From Albimonas donghaensis (GTDB lineage: Bacteria; Pseudomonadota; Alphaproteobacteria; Rhodobacterales; Rhodobacteraceae), in contig NZ_FNMZ01000010.1 in the NCBI RefSeq assembly GCF_900106695.1, positions 92,369 through 156,368 on the forward strand: a stretch of 64,000 nucleotides of DNA, written 5' to 3'. The position numbers and the translations under genes were made by a program. The stretch's first letter is position 1. Every line of letters starts with the position of its first letter. Below the pieces are notes generated by a model. It was not told where the DNA came from. It saw only the letters and a program-made list of their open reading frames with translations, and searched no databases. Of this stretch, positions 40,891 to 52,164 are shown piece after piece.

Positions 40891-43314
40891 TCAATGCGCC
40901 CGGATCTCGGCCGCGGCCGCCGTCTCCGCGCTGCCACGGGCCGCGGCCTCGGCATCCGCCGCGGTCCACTCCACCGGCTCCGGCTTGCGGACCAGGGCGT
41001 GCGCCAGCACCTCGGTGACGTTCTCCACCGGGATGATCTCCAGCCCCTGCTTCACGTTGTCGGGAATGTCGGGCAGGTCCTTCACGTTCTCCTTGGGGAT
41101 CATCACCACCTTGATGCCCCCGCGCAGCGCCGCGAGCAGCTTTTCCTTCAGGCCGCCGATGGCCAGCACATTGCCGCGCAGCGTGACCTCGCCGGTCATG
41201 GCGATGTCCTTGCGCACCGGGATGTCGGTCAGCACCGAGACGATCGAGGTCACCATGCCGACGCCGGCCGAGGGCCCGTCCTTGGGCGTCGCGCCCTCGG
41301 GGACGTGGACGTGAATGTCCAGCTTCTCGAATTCCGGCGGCTTCACGCCCAGGCTCGGCGACTTCGACCGGACCCAGGAGGCGGCCGCGTCGATCGACTC
41401 CTTCATCACGTCGCCCAGCTTGCCGGTGGTCTTCATCCGGCCCTTGCCCGGCAGCTTCAGCGCCTCGATCTGCAGCAGGTCGCCGCCGACCTCGGTCCAG
41501 GCGAGGCCGGTGACCACGCCGACCTGATCGGTCTCCTCGGCCAGGCCGAAGCGGAACCGGGGCACGCCGAGATGGTCGTGGATCTTGGCCACGTCGACAT
41601 GCACCGACTTGGCGCCGTCCTTGACGATCTCGGTGATCGCCTTGCGGCAGGTCTTGGCCAGCTCGCGCTCCAGGTTCCGGACGCCGGCCTCGCGGGTGTA
41701 GCGCCGGATGATCTCGAGGATCGCGGCGTCGTCCACCTTGTACTCGGCGTCCTTCAGGCCGTGGCCCTTCATCTGCTTGGGCAGCAGGTGACGCTTGGCG
41801 ATCTCCAGCTTCTCGTCCTCGGTGTAGCCCGAGATCGAGATGATCTCCATCCGGTCCAGAAGCGGACGCGGCATGTTGTAGGAGTTGGCCGTGGTCAGGA
41901 ACAGCACGTTCGAGAGGTCGTACTCGACCTCCAGATAGTGGTCCATGAAAGTGGAGTTCTGCTCCGGATCCAGAACCTCCAGCATCGCCGAGGCCGGGTC
42001 GCCGCGGAAATCCTGGCCCATCTTGTCGATCTCGTCGAGCAGGATGAGCGGGTTCACGGTCTTGGCCTTCTTCATCGACTGGATGACCTTGCCGGGCATC
42101 GAGCCGATATAGGTGCGCCGATGGCCGCGGATCTCCGCCTCGTCCCGGACGCCGCCGAGCGAGATTCGGATGAACTCGCGCCCCGTCGACTTGGCGATGG
42201 AGCGGCCAAGCGAGGTCTTGCCGACGCCCGGAGGGCCGACGAGGCACAGGATCGGGCCGCGCAGCTTGGTCGAGCGCTTCTGGACGGCCAGGAACTCGAT
42301 GATCCGCTCCTTGACCTTCTCAAGCCCGAAATGGTCGTCGTCGAGGATCTTCTCGGCGTTGGCGAGGTCCTTCTTGACGCGCGAGCGCTTGGACCACGGG
42401 ATCGACAGCATCCAGTCCAGGTAGTTGCGCACCACCGTGGCTTCGGCCGACATCGGCGCCATGTTGCGCAGCTTCTTCAGCTCCGCCAGCGCCTTGTCAT
42501 GGGCTTCCTTGGTGAGCTTGGCGGCGTCGATGCGGTCCTCGTAGTCGCCGATCTCGTCGCGGCCGTCATCGCCTTCGCCCAGCTCGCGCTGGATCGCCTT
42601 CATCTGCTCGTTCAGGTAGTATTCGCGCTGGGTCTTCTCCATCTGGGTCTTGACCCGGCTCTTGATCTTCTTCTCGACCTTGAGCACCGAGATCTCGCCC
42701 TGGATCAGGCCATAGATCCGCTCCAGCCGCGCTTCGACCGACAGCGTCTCCAGCAGCGACTGCTTTTCCGAGAGCTTGACCGAGAGATGGCCGGCGATGG
42801 TGTCGGCGAGCCGCGAGGGGCTGTCCACATCGGCGATCGAGCCCAGCGCCTCATCGGGCACGGACTTGTTGAGCTTGACGTATTTCTCGAACTCGTCGGC
42901 GAGGGTGCGGGTCATCGCCTCAACCGCGTCGGGGGCGCCGATCTCCTCTTCCAGCAGCTCGGCCTCGGCCTCGAAATAGGGCTCGGGAGAGATGAAGCCG
43001 GAGATCCGGGCGCGGCGCTGGCCCTCGACCAGCACCTTGACGGTGCCGTCGGGAAGCTTGAGCAGCTGCAGCACGTTGGCGACGACGCCGGTGCGGTAGA
43101 TGTCCTTCTCGGACGGATTGTCCTCGCCCGCGTCGGTCTGCGAGGCGAGCAGGATCTGCTTGTCGGCGCGCATCACTTCTTCGAGCGCGCGCACCGATTT
43201 CTCACGCCCGACGAAGAGCGGCACGATCATGTGGGGGAACACGACGATGTCGCGCAGGGGGAGGACCGGCAGGGTGACGGTCGGGTTGGCTTCGCTCGGC
43301 GTGGAGTCGGTCAT
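40891..43314 (-). CDS. lon: ATP-dependent protease Lon
   Basis: An 807-residue cytoplasmic AAA+ serine protease for misfolded and regulatory proteins. Domains: N-terminal substrate-binding LON domain (about 1-200, TLPVLPLRDIVVFPHMIVPL), coiled linker with YYLNEQMKAIQRELGEGDDG, AAA+ module with Walker A LVGPPGVGKTSLGRSIAKST and Walker B LILLDEIDKMGQDFRGDPA, and C-terminal protease domain with the catalytic Ser in GATPKDGPSAGVGM (about residue 680) and Lys further on. Normal length. It follows clpX across a 547-nt gap with two repeat copies; CTTGAAA at 43439-43445 (minus strand) resembles a heat-shock -35 box. Confidence 0.98.
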   Translation of the reverse strand: MTDSTPSEANPTVTLPVLPLRDIVVFPHMIVPLFVGREKSVRALEEVMRADKQILLASQTDAGEDNPSEKDIYRTGVVANVLQLLKLPDGTVKVLVEGQRRARISGFISPEPYFEAEAELLEEEIGAPDAVEAMTRTLADEFEKYVKLNKSVPDEALGSIADVDSPSRLADTIAGHLSVKLSEKQSLLETLSVEARLERIYGLIQGEISVLKVEKKIKSRVKTQMEKTQREYYLNEQMKAIQRELGEGDDGRDEIGDYEDRIDAAKLTKEAHDKALAELKKLRNMAPMSAEATVVRNYLDWMLSIPWSKRSRVKKDLANAEKILDDDHFGLEKVKERIIEFLAVQKRSTKLRGPILCLVGPPGVGKTSLGRSIAKSTGREFIRISLGGVRDEAEIRGHRRTYIGSMPGKVIQSMKKAKTVNPLILLDEIDKMGQDFRGDPASAMLEVLDPEQNSTFMDHYLEVEYDLSNVLFLTTANSYNMPRPLLDRMEIISISGYTEDEKLEIAKRHLLPKQMKGHGLKDAEYKVDDAAILEIIRRYTREAGVRNLERELAKTCRKAITEIVKDGAKSVHVDVAKIHDHLGVPRFRFGLAEETDQVGVVTGLAWTEVGGDLLQIEALKLPGKGRMKTTGKLGDVMKESIDAAASWVRSKSPSLGVKPPEFEKLDIHVHVPEGATPKDGPSAGVGMVTSIVSVLTDIPVRKDIAMTGEVTLRGNVLAIGGLKEKLLAALRGGIKVVMIPKENVKDLPDIPDNVKQGLEIIPVENVTEVLAHALVRKPEPVEWTAADAEAAARGSAETAAAAEIRAH

Positions 43315-43523
43315 GGGTCTTCCTTTTCGGCGGAGCGCCGCGCCCCTGATCGAGGCGACGCGGGCGCCCCCGCAGGATTATCGGTCGGGCCGTCCTCGCG
43401 GCCGTGTCCGATATCAAGTTGGCTCCCCCGAGGCCGGGTTTCAAGTCGCGACGGGAGCGCGGGGGCAGTTTGACGGGGTGAAGATTTAGGAAATGTGACT
43501 GCGCGACGGATCAGGGACGGAAG

Positions 43524-43576
43524 CCGCGCGTCAACTGGAGCTTGCGTTGCCGGCGCGCCGCCCGCGCGGCGTTGCG
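43524..43576 (-). repeat. Dispersed hairpin repeat, copy C
   Basis: 53 nt; on the minus strand it starts with CGCAACGCCGCGCGGGCG, identical to copies A and F over 18 nt, and ends TGACGCGCGG after exactly 25 nt, as in copy F. Confidence 0.75.
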
Positions 43577-43672
43577 ATGCAGCGCTCACGGGACCGTCTC
43601 GTGATTGCGACCGCCGGGCTCAGGGAAGGACAAGGCCGAGCGCCTTGGCGACCGAGGGCCTTCGCGTCGACG

Positions 43673-43740
43673 CCACCGGCGCGACCCATGAAGCGCCGCG
43701 CGGGCGCGACGGCGCCGCCGGAGGGACCGTCGACGCGCGG
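43673..43740 (+). repeat. Dispersed hairpin repeat, copy D
   Basis: 68 nt. It begins CCACCGGCGCGAC, identical to copy E, has the CGCCGCGCGGGCG core at 43694-43706 and ends CGACGCGCGG. It is head-to-head with copy C, 96 nt apart. Confidence 0.7.
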
Positions 43741-43796
43741 CCTCGCTCGGGGGTGGGACGCGACGGGACCGGCGAGCGACCCCACCCCGAAACACA

Positions 43797-43828
43797 GACG
43801 CGCCGCCCCCTTCCAGGGACGGCGCGTC
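43797..43828 (-). terminator. Terminator-like hairpin after clpX
   Basis: GACGCGCCG (43797-43805) pairs with CGGCGCGTC (43820-43828) around a 14-nt loop, 34 nt past the clpX stop. On the minus strand TGTGTTTC follows, so the U-tract is weak. Confidence 0.5.
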
Positions 43829-43861
43829 CGATGTTCCGCGGCGGAGTCGCGCCCCCGGGCC

Positions 43862-45133
<1,272 letters not shown>

Positions 45134-45328
45134 CCAGTTCTCCCGCCCGCGGTCGCCGCCGCAGGGCCACCCTAAGGTCGCGACCCTTAAGGGAACGCTA
45201 GCCCGGGGGCCGCGAATCCCGGCCTGAGGGCCATTGGTGCATGTCGTCGCTGCGGGCGCAAGGTCGAAACCCTGACGATCCCGCGCGTTCCGCGCGCCGC
45301 CCCGAACGGGCGGCGCAGGATTTTTTCG

Positions 45329-45961
45329 TTACGCCGTGGGCTCTTCCGGCGTCTCACGAGTCGTCACGATGGTGTCGATCAGGCCCCAGTCGCGAGCCTT
45401 CTCCGCCGTCATGAAGTTGTCGCGTTCGAGCGCGGCTTCAACCGTGTCGTAGTCCTGGCCGGTATGCTGGACGTAGATTTCGTTGAGCCGACGCTTCAGC
45501 GCCTCGGTCTCCCGCGCATGGATCAGGATGTCCGTGGCCTGGCCCTGGTAGCCGCCCGAAGGCTGGTGAACCATGATCCGGCTGTTGGGCAGCGAGAAGC
45601 GCATGTCCTTGGCCCCCGCGGTCAGCAGCAGCGAGCCCATCGAGGCCGCCTGCCCCACGCAGAGCGTGGAGACCTTGGGCCGGATGTACTGCATCGTGTC
45701 GTAGATCGAGAGCCCCGACGTCACCACCCCGCCCGGCGAGTTGATGTACATGGAGATCTCTTTCTTCGGATTCTCCGCTTCCAGGAACAGCAGCTGCGCC
45801 ACGATCAGCGTGGACATGCCGTCATGCACCGGACCGGAGACGAAGATGATCCGCTCCTTCAGAAGGCGCGAGAAGATGTCGTAGGCCCGTTCGCCCCGGG
45901 CGGTCTGCTCGACCACCATGGGGACGAGCGTGTTCATGTAGAATTCGGTCGGGTCCTGCAT
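45329..45961 (-). CDS. clpP: ATP-dependent Clp protease proteolytic subunit
   Basis: A 210-residue serine protease forming the tetradecameric barrel. The catalytic triad is visible: Ser107 in [10 protein letters not shown], His132 in [11 protein letters not shown] and Asp181 in [30 protein letters not shown] is the head-domain signature. The N-terminal propeptide/axial-loop region is short, as usual. Preceded by a 496-nt gap with a possible heat-shock promoter; followed by clpX. Confidence 0.98.
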   Translation of the reverse strand: MQDPTEFYMNTLVPMVVEQTARGERAYDIFSRLLKERIIFVSGPVHDGMSTLIVAQLLFLEAENPKKEISMYINSPGGVVTSGLSIYDTMQYIRPKVSTLCVGQAASMGSLLLTAGAKDMRFSLPNSRIMVHQPSGGYQGQATDILIHARETEALKRRLNEIYVQHTGQDYDTVEAALERDNFMTAEKARDWGLIDTIVTTRETPEEPTA

Positions 45962-46046
45962 GGGGACGGGCCTTTCGCTGAGCGGGGCGCGGCCGGCGCC
46001 GAAGGGGCGGCGCGGCGGCGCTTGAAACGGGACGTGCCACCTGAGT

Positions 46047-46074
46047 CCTATGCCGTCGTCGGGGGGGCTTCAAG
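46047..46074 (-). promoter_or_regulatory. Candidate heat-shock (sigma-32) promoter of clpP
   Basis: On the minus strand CTTGAA (46074-46069), 16-nt spacer, CATAGG (46052-46047). CTTG in the -35 and this spacing fit alphaproteobacterial RpoH promoters; the -10 is only a partial match. Transcription would begin about 80 nt before clpP. Confidence 0.4.
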
Positions 46075-46381
46075 GGCGGGCGGCGCGACGCCTGCGCAGC
46101 CTCGCCTCCGGATCGATAAGGAAAGATTAACGCCACGGCGGCTCGCAGGGCTTTTCCGAAAGCCGCCGCCCTGTCCCGGAAGGGCGCGGATGCGCGCCGG
46201 GCGCGAGAGGCCGCCCCGGGACCGGGACCGAATGTCGCCACGCCCGGAGCCGATCGCGCCGGGCCCCTCGGCTCCCCGCCTCCGCTCCGGACCTCCGCTC
46301 CCCCGGCGCATCCCGCGCGCCGTGACCGCGCAAGGGCCGGCCGGCCGCGCGCGCGCCGGACGCGCGCCCCGGAAAGGCGCA

Positions 46382-46412
46382 CGGCCCGCCCCGGACTATC
46401 CGGGACGGGCCG
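46382..46412 (-). terminator. Hairpin downstream of tig
   Basis: CGGCCCGCCCCGG (46382-46394), loop ACTAT, CCGGGACGGGCCG (46400-46412); one mismatch in 13 bp. Weak U-tract on the minus strand. Located 46 nt after the tig stop. Confidence 0.55.
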
Positions 46413-46457
46413 CGTTTCCGCCCCCCTCTCAGGGGGCGCGCATCGGTCGGGGCGGGA

Positions 46458-47807
46458 TCAGGCGGAGACCGCCTCCTCCTCGGCGTCCAGGGCCTCGAGC
46501 TGGGCCTGAAGCTCGTCCTTGCTCACCTCGGTCTCGGTGACCGTGGCGAGTTCCAGGATGTAGTCGACGACCTTGTCCTCGAACAGCGGGGCGCGGATCT
46601 GCTGCATCGCCTGCTCGTTCTGCTGCACATAGTCGAAGAAGGCCTTCGGCGGCACGTTCATCTGCTGGGCCTGACGCACGATCGCCTGGACGATCTCGTT
46701 CTCGGACACCTGGATGTCGTTGGCCGAGCCGGTCTCCGCCAGCAGCAGGCCGAGGCGCACGCGGCGCTCAGCGAGCTTGCGGTGCTCGTCCGTGGTCTCG
46801 ATGTCGCCGTGGTCGTGGCCCTGCACCTCGGGGTGCTCCTCGTGCCACAGCTGGTGCGCGATCTGGTTGGCCTCGATCTCCAGCAGCGCCGGCGGCAGGT
46901 CGAAGGACACGGCCTCATCGAGCGCGTCGAGCAGCTTGCGCTTGACCAGCGCGCGGGAGGCGACGCCGTACTCGGCTTCGAGCTTCTCGCGAATCTGGCC
47001 CTTGAGATCCTCGAGGTTCTCGGCGCCGAACTTCTCCGCCATCGCGTCGTCGATCGCGGAGTCCACCGGGTAGCCGATGCCCTTGATCGTGCAGGTGAAC
47101 ACGGCTTCCTTGCCGGCCAGATGCTCGGCCTGGTAGTCGGCGGGGAAGGTCACCGTCACGTCGCGCACGTCGCCGACCTTGGCGCCGTTGAGCTGCTCTT
47201 CGAAGCCGGGGATGAAGGAGCCCGAGCCGATCTCCAGCGGGAAATCCTCGCCCGAGCCGCCCTCGAAGGCCTCGCCGTCGACGCGGCCCACGAAGTCGAT
47301 CGTGGCCTGGTCGCCGTTCTCGATATAGCCGCCCTCGTCGCGCGGCTCGAAGGCCTTGGCGTTCTTGGCCAGGCTCTCGAGCGCCTCCTGGATGGCGGCG
47401 TCCTCGACGGTCGCGACCGGCTTGTCGAGCGTGATCGCCGCGAAATCCGGGGTCGGGACGTCGGGCAGCTTGTCATAGGCCAGCTCGACCTGGAGGTCGT
47501 CGCCCTCGTCGAAATCCTCGTTGGTGATCTTGATGTCGGGCTGCAGGGCCGGGCGGTCGCCGGTCTGCTCGAAATGCTCGCGCACGGCGCCGTCGACCGA
47601 CTCCTGCACGATTTCGCCCAGCAGGGACTTGCCGAACATCTTCTTGAGCAGCGGCAGCGGCGCCTTGCCCTTGCGGAAGCCCTTCATCTGGACTTCGGCG
47701 CGGGCGGCGACGAGCTTCTCGTTCATCTTCTCGGCCAGCTCCGACGCGGGGAGCGTCATGGCATAGGCCCGGCTGAGCCCCTCGGACTTGGTTTCGACGA
47801 CCTGCAT
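46458..47807 (-). CDS. tig: Trigger factor (ribosome-bound chaperone, peptidyl-prolyl isomerase)
   Basis: A 449-residue chaperone that receives nascent chains at the ribosome exit. The ribosome-binding signature is [20 protein letters not shown] (about residues 40-60). The central FKBP-type PPIase domain has [20 protein letters not shown] and [20 protein letters not shown]. The C-terminal substrate-cradle domain ends in an acidic tail ([11 protein letters not shown]). [15 protein letters not shown] at 47807 aligns with family starts and has AGGAA upstream; an in-frame ATG seven codons earlier (47828) is the alternative. First of the tig-clpP-clpX-lon set. Confidence 0.97.
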   Translation of the reverse strand: MQVVETKSEGLSRAYAMTLPASELAEKMNEKLVAARAEVQMKGFRKGKAPLPLLKKMFGKSLLGEIVQESVDGAVREHFEQTGDRPALQPDIKITNEDFDEGDDLQVELAYDKLPDVPTPDFAAITLDKPVATVEDAAIQEALESLAKNAKAFEPRDEGGYIENGDQATIDFVGRVDGEAFEGGSGEDFPLEIGSGSFIPGFEEQLNGAKVGDVRDVTVTFPADYQAEHLAGKEAVFTCTIKGIGYPVDSAIDDAMAEKFGAENLEDLKGQIREKLEAEYGVASRALVKRKLLDALDEAVSFDLPPALLEIEANQIAHQLWHEEHPEVQGHDHGDIETTDEHRKLAERRVRLGLLLAETGSANDIQVSENEIVQAIVRQAQQMNVPPKAFFDYVQQNEQAMQQIRAPLFEDKVVDYILELATVTETEVSKDELQAQLEALDAEEEAVSA

Positions 47808-47933
47808 CTGCGTTTCCTGCTCCAGCATCTCGGCTTCGGGCGACGCCAGCGCCCCTGGACGGGGGGCGGCGGCCCGGAATCTGCGTCTCCCCTCCCGGCG
47901 GCCGCGCGTGGCGCGGACGGCGGGACCGGAGAC

Positions 47934-48018
47934 TGGTGCGGGCGGAGGGACTCGAACCCCCACGCCTTGCGGCACGAGGACCTAAACCTCGCGTGTCTAC
48001 CAATTCCACCACGCCCGC
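47934..48018 (-). tRNA. tRNA-Leu (anticodon TAG)
   Basis: 85 nt including CCA. Acceptor GCGGGCG/CGCCCGC, D-arm TGGTGGAATTGGTAGACACG, anticodon stem CGAGG/CCTCG with loop TTTAGGT, a long class II variable arm (TGCCGCAAGGCG) and T-arm GGGGGTTCGAGTCCCTC. Directly upstream of tig. Confidence 0.97.
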
Positions 48019-48172
48019 AGCGGCCGGCGCCGGGCGGGACCCGGCGCGGATTCCGCGGGGAAGTAGCAGGGTTGCGCGGCGGGTGCGAGTCGAAAAAGGC
48101 GCCGCCGGGGGCTCGCCCCGGGTCGGGCGCGCGGCCGGCGGCCCCGGAAACCGGCGCGCCTTGGAAACCGCT

Positions 48173-48240
48173 CCACCGGCGCGACGGCCGCGTCGCCGCG
48201 CGGGCGGGACCGCGCCAGGGGCGCGCGGGTCGACGCGCGG
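48173..48240 (+). repeat. Dispersed hairpin repeat, copy E
   Basis: 68 nt, the same length as copies B and D. It starts CCACCGGCGCGAC, core CGCCGCGCGGGCG at 48194-48206, ends CGACGCGCGG. It sits in the gap between tRNA-Leu and the nnr stop, just before a threefold GATCAGGCGG tract (48259-48285). Confidence 0.7.
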
Positions 48241-48280
48241 CGCCCCCCCCACCGGCGGGATCAGGCGGGATCAGGCGGGA

Positions 48281-49888
48281 TCAGGCGGCGCGGGCGATCA
48301 GCGCGCGGAACACCGCCGGCAGCGCCTCCGGCAGGTCCTCGGCGATCAGGCCGGGGCCGAAGACGCGCGCGGCCTCCACATGCAGCCAGGCGCCGGCCTG
48401 CGCGGCCTCGAACGCGCCGAGCCCCCGCGCCATCAGCCCGCAGATCAGCCCGGCCAGCACGTCGCCGGACCCCGCGGTGGCGAGCCAGGGCGCCTCGCGC
48501 CCATAGGCGGCCGAAGCCACCGCCGCGCGCCCGTCCGGCGCCGCGATCACCGTATCCGGCCCCTTGAGCAGCAGCACCGCCCCGGCCCGCGCCGCCCCGG
48601 CCCGCGCGGCGTCCAGGCGCGACGCCGCCGGTCCGCGCGCGGCCGGCGCGGCCAGCGGCCCGGCGAGGTCGGGGAACAGCCGCCGGAACTCGCCCATATG
48701 CGGGGTCAGCACGCAGTCGGGGCCAAGCTCCGCGAACAGCTCCCCCGGCCGCCCCTCGAACACCGTCAGCGCGTCCGCATCCAGCACGCAGGGCCGTTCC
48801 AGCCGCCGCGCCGCCGCGACCAGGCCCAGAGTCCGCTCCCCCAGCCCCAGCCCCGGCCCGAGACAGAGGGCGGAGACCTTCCCGATCCCCTCCATCTCCA
48901 GCAGCCCCGGCCCGTCCGCGACCCGTCGCAGCATGATGGCGTCGAGCCGGGCCGCGTTCTCGATCAGCGCCGACGGAGGCGCGCCGACGGTGACCAGCCC
49001 GGCCCCCGCCCGCAGCGCCGCCCGCGCCGCCAGCCGCGCCGCCCCGCCCCGCCCGACGCCGCCGGAGAGCACCAGCGCGTGCCCGTGCGAATACTTGTGA
49101 CCGCCCGCGCCCTTCAGCAGCGCCGCGCGGGAGGGCGGGCCGACCAGATGCGCGGCGCGGGGCGCGGCGGCGGCGGTCTCGGCCGCGCTCAGCCCGATAT
49201 CGACGACCTCGAGCTGACCGCAGGCCTCCGGCCCCTCGGCCAGGTGATGCCCCAGCCGGGGCCGGTGAAACGTCACGGTCAGCCAGGCCGGCGCCGGCGC
49301 GGACCCGAGCCCCCGCCCGCTGTCGAGGCAAAGCCCGCTCGGCCCATCCACCGCCACGACCCGCGCCCGGTCGCCCAGCGCGGCCAGCGGGCCTGAGACC
49401 TCCGCCGGCAAGGGCCGGGTCAGCCCGCCGCCGAACAGCGCGTCGACCACCAGGTCCGGCGCCCGATCCGGGGCCAGATCCGGGGCGCCGGACGCGCCGC
49501 CGCGCCCGACCGCGGAAAGGATCGCCGCGGCGTCCCAGGGCCGGGTCTCGCCCACCGCTTCCCAATCCGCGGCGGCCGAAGCCGCGTCGGGCGGGCGCCG
49601 CGCCGGGTCGCCCCAGGCGAAGACCGTCACCGCCCAGCCCCGCGCCGCCAGCAGCCGCGCGACGACGAATCCGTCGCCGCCATTGTTCCCCGGCCCGCAC
49701 AGCGCCACCGCCGCGCGCGCCCCATGCGCCAGTTCCGGCGCCCGCGCCAGAACCGCCGCGACCACGCCGGCGCCGGCCCGTTCCATCAGAACGCGCCCCG
49801 TCACCCGGCCGGAGCCCCCCGACACCTGGCCGGAGCCCATCGCCAGGTCCTCGACGGCCTTCATCTCGCCCGCGGTCAGCAGTTCCAT
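48281..49888 (-). CDS. nnr: Bifunctional NAD(P)H-hydrate epimerase / ADP-dependent NAD(P)H-hydrate dehydratase
   Basis: A 535-residue fused metabolite-repair enzyme. The N-terminal epimerase (YjeF-N, about 1-215) has LMERAGAGV, ALCGPGNNGGDGFVVARLL and VVDALFGGGLTRPL. The C-terminal dehydratase (YjeF-C, ribokinase-like, about 230-535) has KGAGGHKYSHGHALVLSGG, VLTPHMGEFRRLFPD, LLLKGPDTVIA and WLATAGSGDVLAGLICGLMA. Together they restore damaged NADHX/NADPHX to NAD(P)H. ATG at 49888 with GGAGAA upstream. Divergent from glnB; this arrangement next to glnBA is common in Rhodobacterales (from memory). Confidence 0.95.
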   Translation of the reverse strand: MELLTAGEMKAVEDLAMGSGQVSGGSGRVTGRVLMERAGAGVVAAVLARAPELAHGARAAVALCGPGNNGGDGFVVARLLAARGWAVTVFAWGDPARRPPDAASAAADWEAVGETRPWDAAAILSAVGRGGASGAPDLAPDRAPDLVVDALFGGGLTRPLPAEVSGPLAALGDRARVVAVDGPSGLCLDSGRGLGSAPAPAWLTVTFHRPRLGHHLAEGPEACGQLEVVDIGLSAAETAAAAPRAAHLVGPPSRAALLKGAGGHKYSHGHALVLSGGVGRGGAARLAARAALRAGAGLVTVGAPPSALIENAARLDAIMLRRVADGPGLLEMEGIGKVSALCLGPGLGLGERTLGLVAAARRLERPCVLDADALTVFEGRPGELFAELGPDCVLTPHMGEFRRLFPDLAGPLAAPAARGPAASRLDAARAGAARAGAVLLLKGPDTVIAAPDGRAAVASAAYGREAPWLATAGSGDVLAGLICGLMARGLGAFEAAQAGAWLHVEAARVFGPGLIAEDLPEALPAVFRALIARAA

Positions 49889-50067
49889 CGCACGTTCTCC
49901 TTCGCCGAAGCCCCGTCGCGCCCGTCCGCCGAGCCCGCCCCGCTCAGCCCTCATTCATCGCCCACGTCTTGAGCAGTTTGCCCTATGATTGGGCGCCGGC
50001 GCGCGATTCCCGTCCCGCCGCCGACCTGCGGACGCGCCCCCCATTGCATCCGCCGGGTCTAGATGCT

Positions 50068-50083
50068 TGGCATGAGCCCTGCA
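50068..50083 (+). promoter_or_regulatory. Sigma-54 promoter of glnB-glnA
   Basis: TGGCATGAGCCCTGCA matches the -24/-12 consensus TGGCAYR-N4-TTGCW with one mismatch (C for T); the GG and GC dinucleotides have correct spacing. Transcription would start near 50094, 59 nt before glnB. It fits nitrogen control through RpoN and NtrC; I did not find a clear NtrC palindrome upstream. Confidence 0.7.
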
Positions 50084-50086
50084 TAA

Positions 50087-50491
<405 letters not shown>

Positions 50492-50591
50492 CCCCCGGGC
50501 CAGACCCATCCCGCCGGATCACACGGGTTCCGGCGGCCCAGCGACGCGCCCGCGGCAGCCGGCGCCCGAACACTCCAGGAGAGGATCACGC

Positions 50592-52001
50592 ATGACCGAC
50601 GCAAGTTCCGTTCTCAAGACCATGAAAGACGAAGACGTCGAATATCTCGACCTGCGCTTCGTCGATCCGCGCGGCAAGCTGCAGCACGTGACGGTCATCA
50701 AGGACGAGATCGACGAGGACTTTCTTGCCGAAGGCATGATGTTCGACGGCTCCTCCATCGCCGGCTGGAAGTCCATCGACAAGTCCGACATGAAGCTGAT
50801 GCCCGACGCTTCGTCGATCTACATGGATCCGTTCTTCGCCGAGAAGACCCTGTGCGTGCATTGCGACGTGCTGGAGCCGGACACCAACGAATCCTATGAG
50901 CGCGACCCGCGCGGCACCGCCAAGAAGGCCGAGGAGTTCCTCAAGACCTCCGGCGTCGGCGACAACTCCTTCTGGGGCCCGGAAGCCGAGTTCTTCATCT
51001 TCGACGACGTCAAGTTCTCGGTCGAGATGAACAAGGTGTCCTACGAAGTCGACGCCGTCGACGGCGCCTGGAACACCGACGCCGACTACGAGATGGGCAA
51101 CTCCGGCATGCGCCCGGGCGTCAAGGGCGGCTACTTCCCCCTGCCCCCGGTCGACCACATGCAGGATCTCCGCGCCGAGATGCTGTCGACCATGAAGCGC
51201 ATCGGCATGAAGGTCGACAAGCACCACCACGAGGTCGCCTCGTGCCAGCATGAGCTGGGCCTGGTGTTCGGCTCGCTCTGCGGGCAGGCCGACAACATCC
51301 TGAAGTACAAGTACGTCATCCAGCAGGTCTGCTCGGCCTACGGCAAGTCGGCCACGTTCATGCCCAAGCCGATCGCCGGCGACAACGGCACCGGCATGCA
51401 CGTCAACCAGTCGATCTGGAAGGACGGCAAGCCGCTCTTCGCGGGCGACCAGTACGCCGACCTCTCCAAGGAGGCGCTGTGGTATATCGGCGGCATCCTG
51501 AAGCACGCCAAGGCGCTGAACGCCTTCACCAACCCGTCGACCAACTCCTACAAGCGCCTGATCCCCGGCTTCGAGGCCCCGGTGCTGCTGGCCTACTCCG
51601 CCCGCAACCGGTCGGCGTCGATCCGCATCCCCTGGTCCGAGTCGCCGAAGGCCAAGCGCGTCGAGACCCGCTTCCCCGATCCGTCCGCGAACCCCTACCT
51701 GGCGTTCTCGGCGCTCCTGATGGCCGGCATCGACGGCATCAAGAACAAGATCGATCCGGGCGAGGCCGCCGACAAGGACCTCTACGACCTGCCCCCCGAG
51801 GAGCTGGCCGGCATCCCGACCGTCTGCGGCTCGCTGCGCGAAGCCCTGACCTCGCTGGAGGACGATTACGAGTTCCTCACCGCGGGCGACGTGTTCACCC
51901 GCGACCAGATCGAGGGCTACGCCGAGCTGAAGTGGGAGGAGGTCTACGCCTTCGAGCACTGCCCGCACCCGGTCGAGTACAAGATGTACTACAACCTCTG
52001 A
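50592..52001 (+). CDS. glnA: Glutamine synthetase type I
   Basis: A 469-residue, dodecameric enzyme making glutamine from glutamate, NH3 and ATP. Motifs: the N-terminal MMFDGSSIAGWKSIDKSDM (Asp50-like loop), GPEAEFFIFDDV, the ATP site KPIAGDNGTGMHVNQS, and the C-terminal adenylylation site Tyr398 counting Met1 (DKDLYDLPPEE), so it is under GlnE control. Length is exactly that of GSI-beta enzymes. It follows glnB by 100 nt and ends at a strong terminator. Confidence 0.98.
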   Translation: MTDASSVLKTMKDEDVEYLDLRFVDPRGKLQHVTVIKDEIDEDFLAEGMMFDGSSIAGWKSIDKSDMKLMPDASSIYMDPFFAEKTLCVHCDVLEPDTNESYERDPRGTAKKAEEFLKTSGVGDNSFWGPEAEFFIFDDVKFSVEMNKVSYEVDAVDGAWNTDADYEMGNSGMRPGVKGGYFPLPPVDHMQDLRAEMLSTMKRIGMKVDKHHHEVASCQHELGLVFGSLCGQADNILKYKYVIQQVCSAYGKSATFMPKPIAGDNGTGMHVNQSIWKDGKPLFAGDQYADLSKEALWYIGGILKHAKALNAFTNPSTNSYKRLIPGFEAPVLLAYSARNRSASIRIPWSESPKAKRVETRFPDPSANPYLAFSALLMAGIDGIKNKIDPGEAADKDLYDLPPEELAGIPTVCGSLREALTSLEDDYEFLTAGDVFTRDQIEGYAELKWEEVYAFEHCPHPVEYKMYYNL

Positions 52002-52027
52002 TCCTGCCGGATCGGACGGAAATCAGG

Positions 52028-52056
52028 GGGCGGCGCCGCAAGGCGCCGCCCTTTTT
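52028..52056 (+). terminator. Rho-independent terminator of glnBA
   Basis: GGGCGGCGCC (52028-52037), loop GCAA, GGCGCCGCCC (52042-52051), TTTTT. 27 nt after the glnA stop. Confidence 0.93.
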
Positions 52057-52164
52057 CGCGGGCGGCCTCCGCCCGAATGCCCCCGAGGCGCGCGCGTTCC
52101 GGCCCGGGCCCGCCCCGCGCGCCGGCGCCGGCGCCGGACGGACCGTCTGGGTCGCGCCCCCGCG

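Larger units (their letters stand above)
43315..43861. other. lon-clpX intergenic region with two inverted repeat copies
   Basis: No gene is supported. It contains the clpX terminator hairpin (43797-43828), dispersed-repeat copies C and D head-to-head, and a CTTGAAA box (43439-43445, minus) that may be a sigma-32-type -35 for lon. No clear -10 is visible for it. Confidence 0.55.
45962..46457. other. tig-clpP intergenic region, no gene seen
   Basis: Nothing coding is supported. It contains the tig terminator-like hairpin (46382-46412), a candidate clpP promoter (46047-46074) and very GC-rich sequence without a recognisable repeat copy. Confidence 0.5.

Noticed and set aside
43495..43861. Small genes between clpX and lon
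   Set aside because: Open frames exist on both strands, but they are low-complexity and coincide with repeat copies C and D and a terminator hairpin.
46310..46380. A seventh copy of the dispersed hairpin repeat
   Set aside because: GGACGCGCG occurs, but the 18-nt core is missing at the required distance; only composition is shared.
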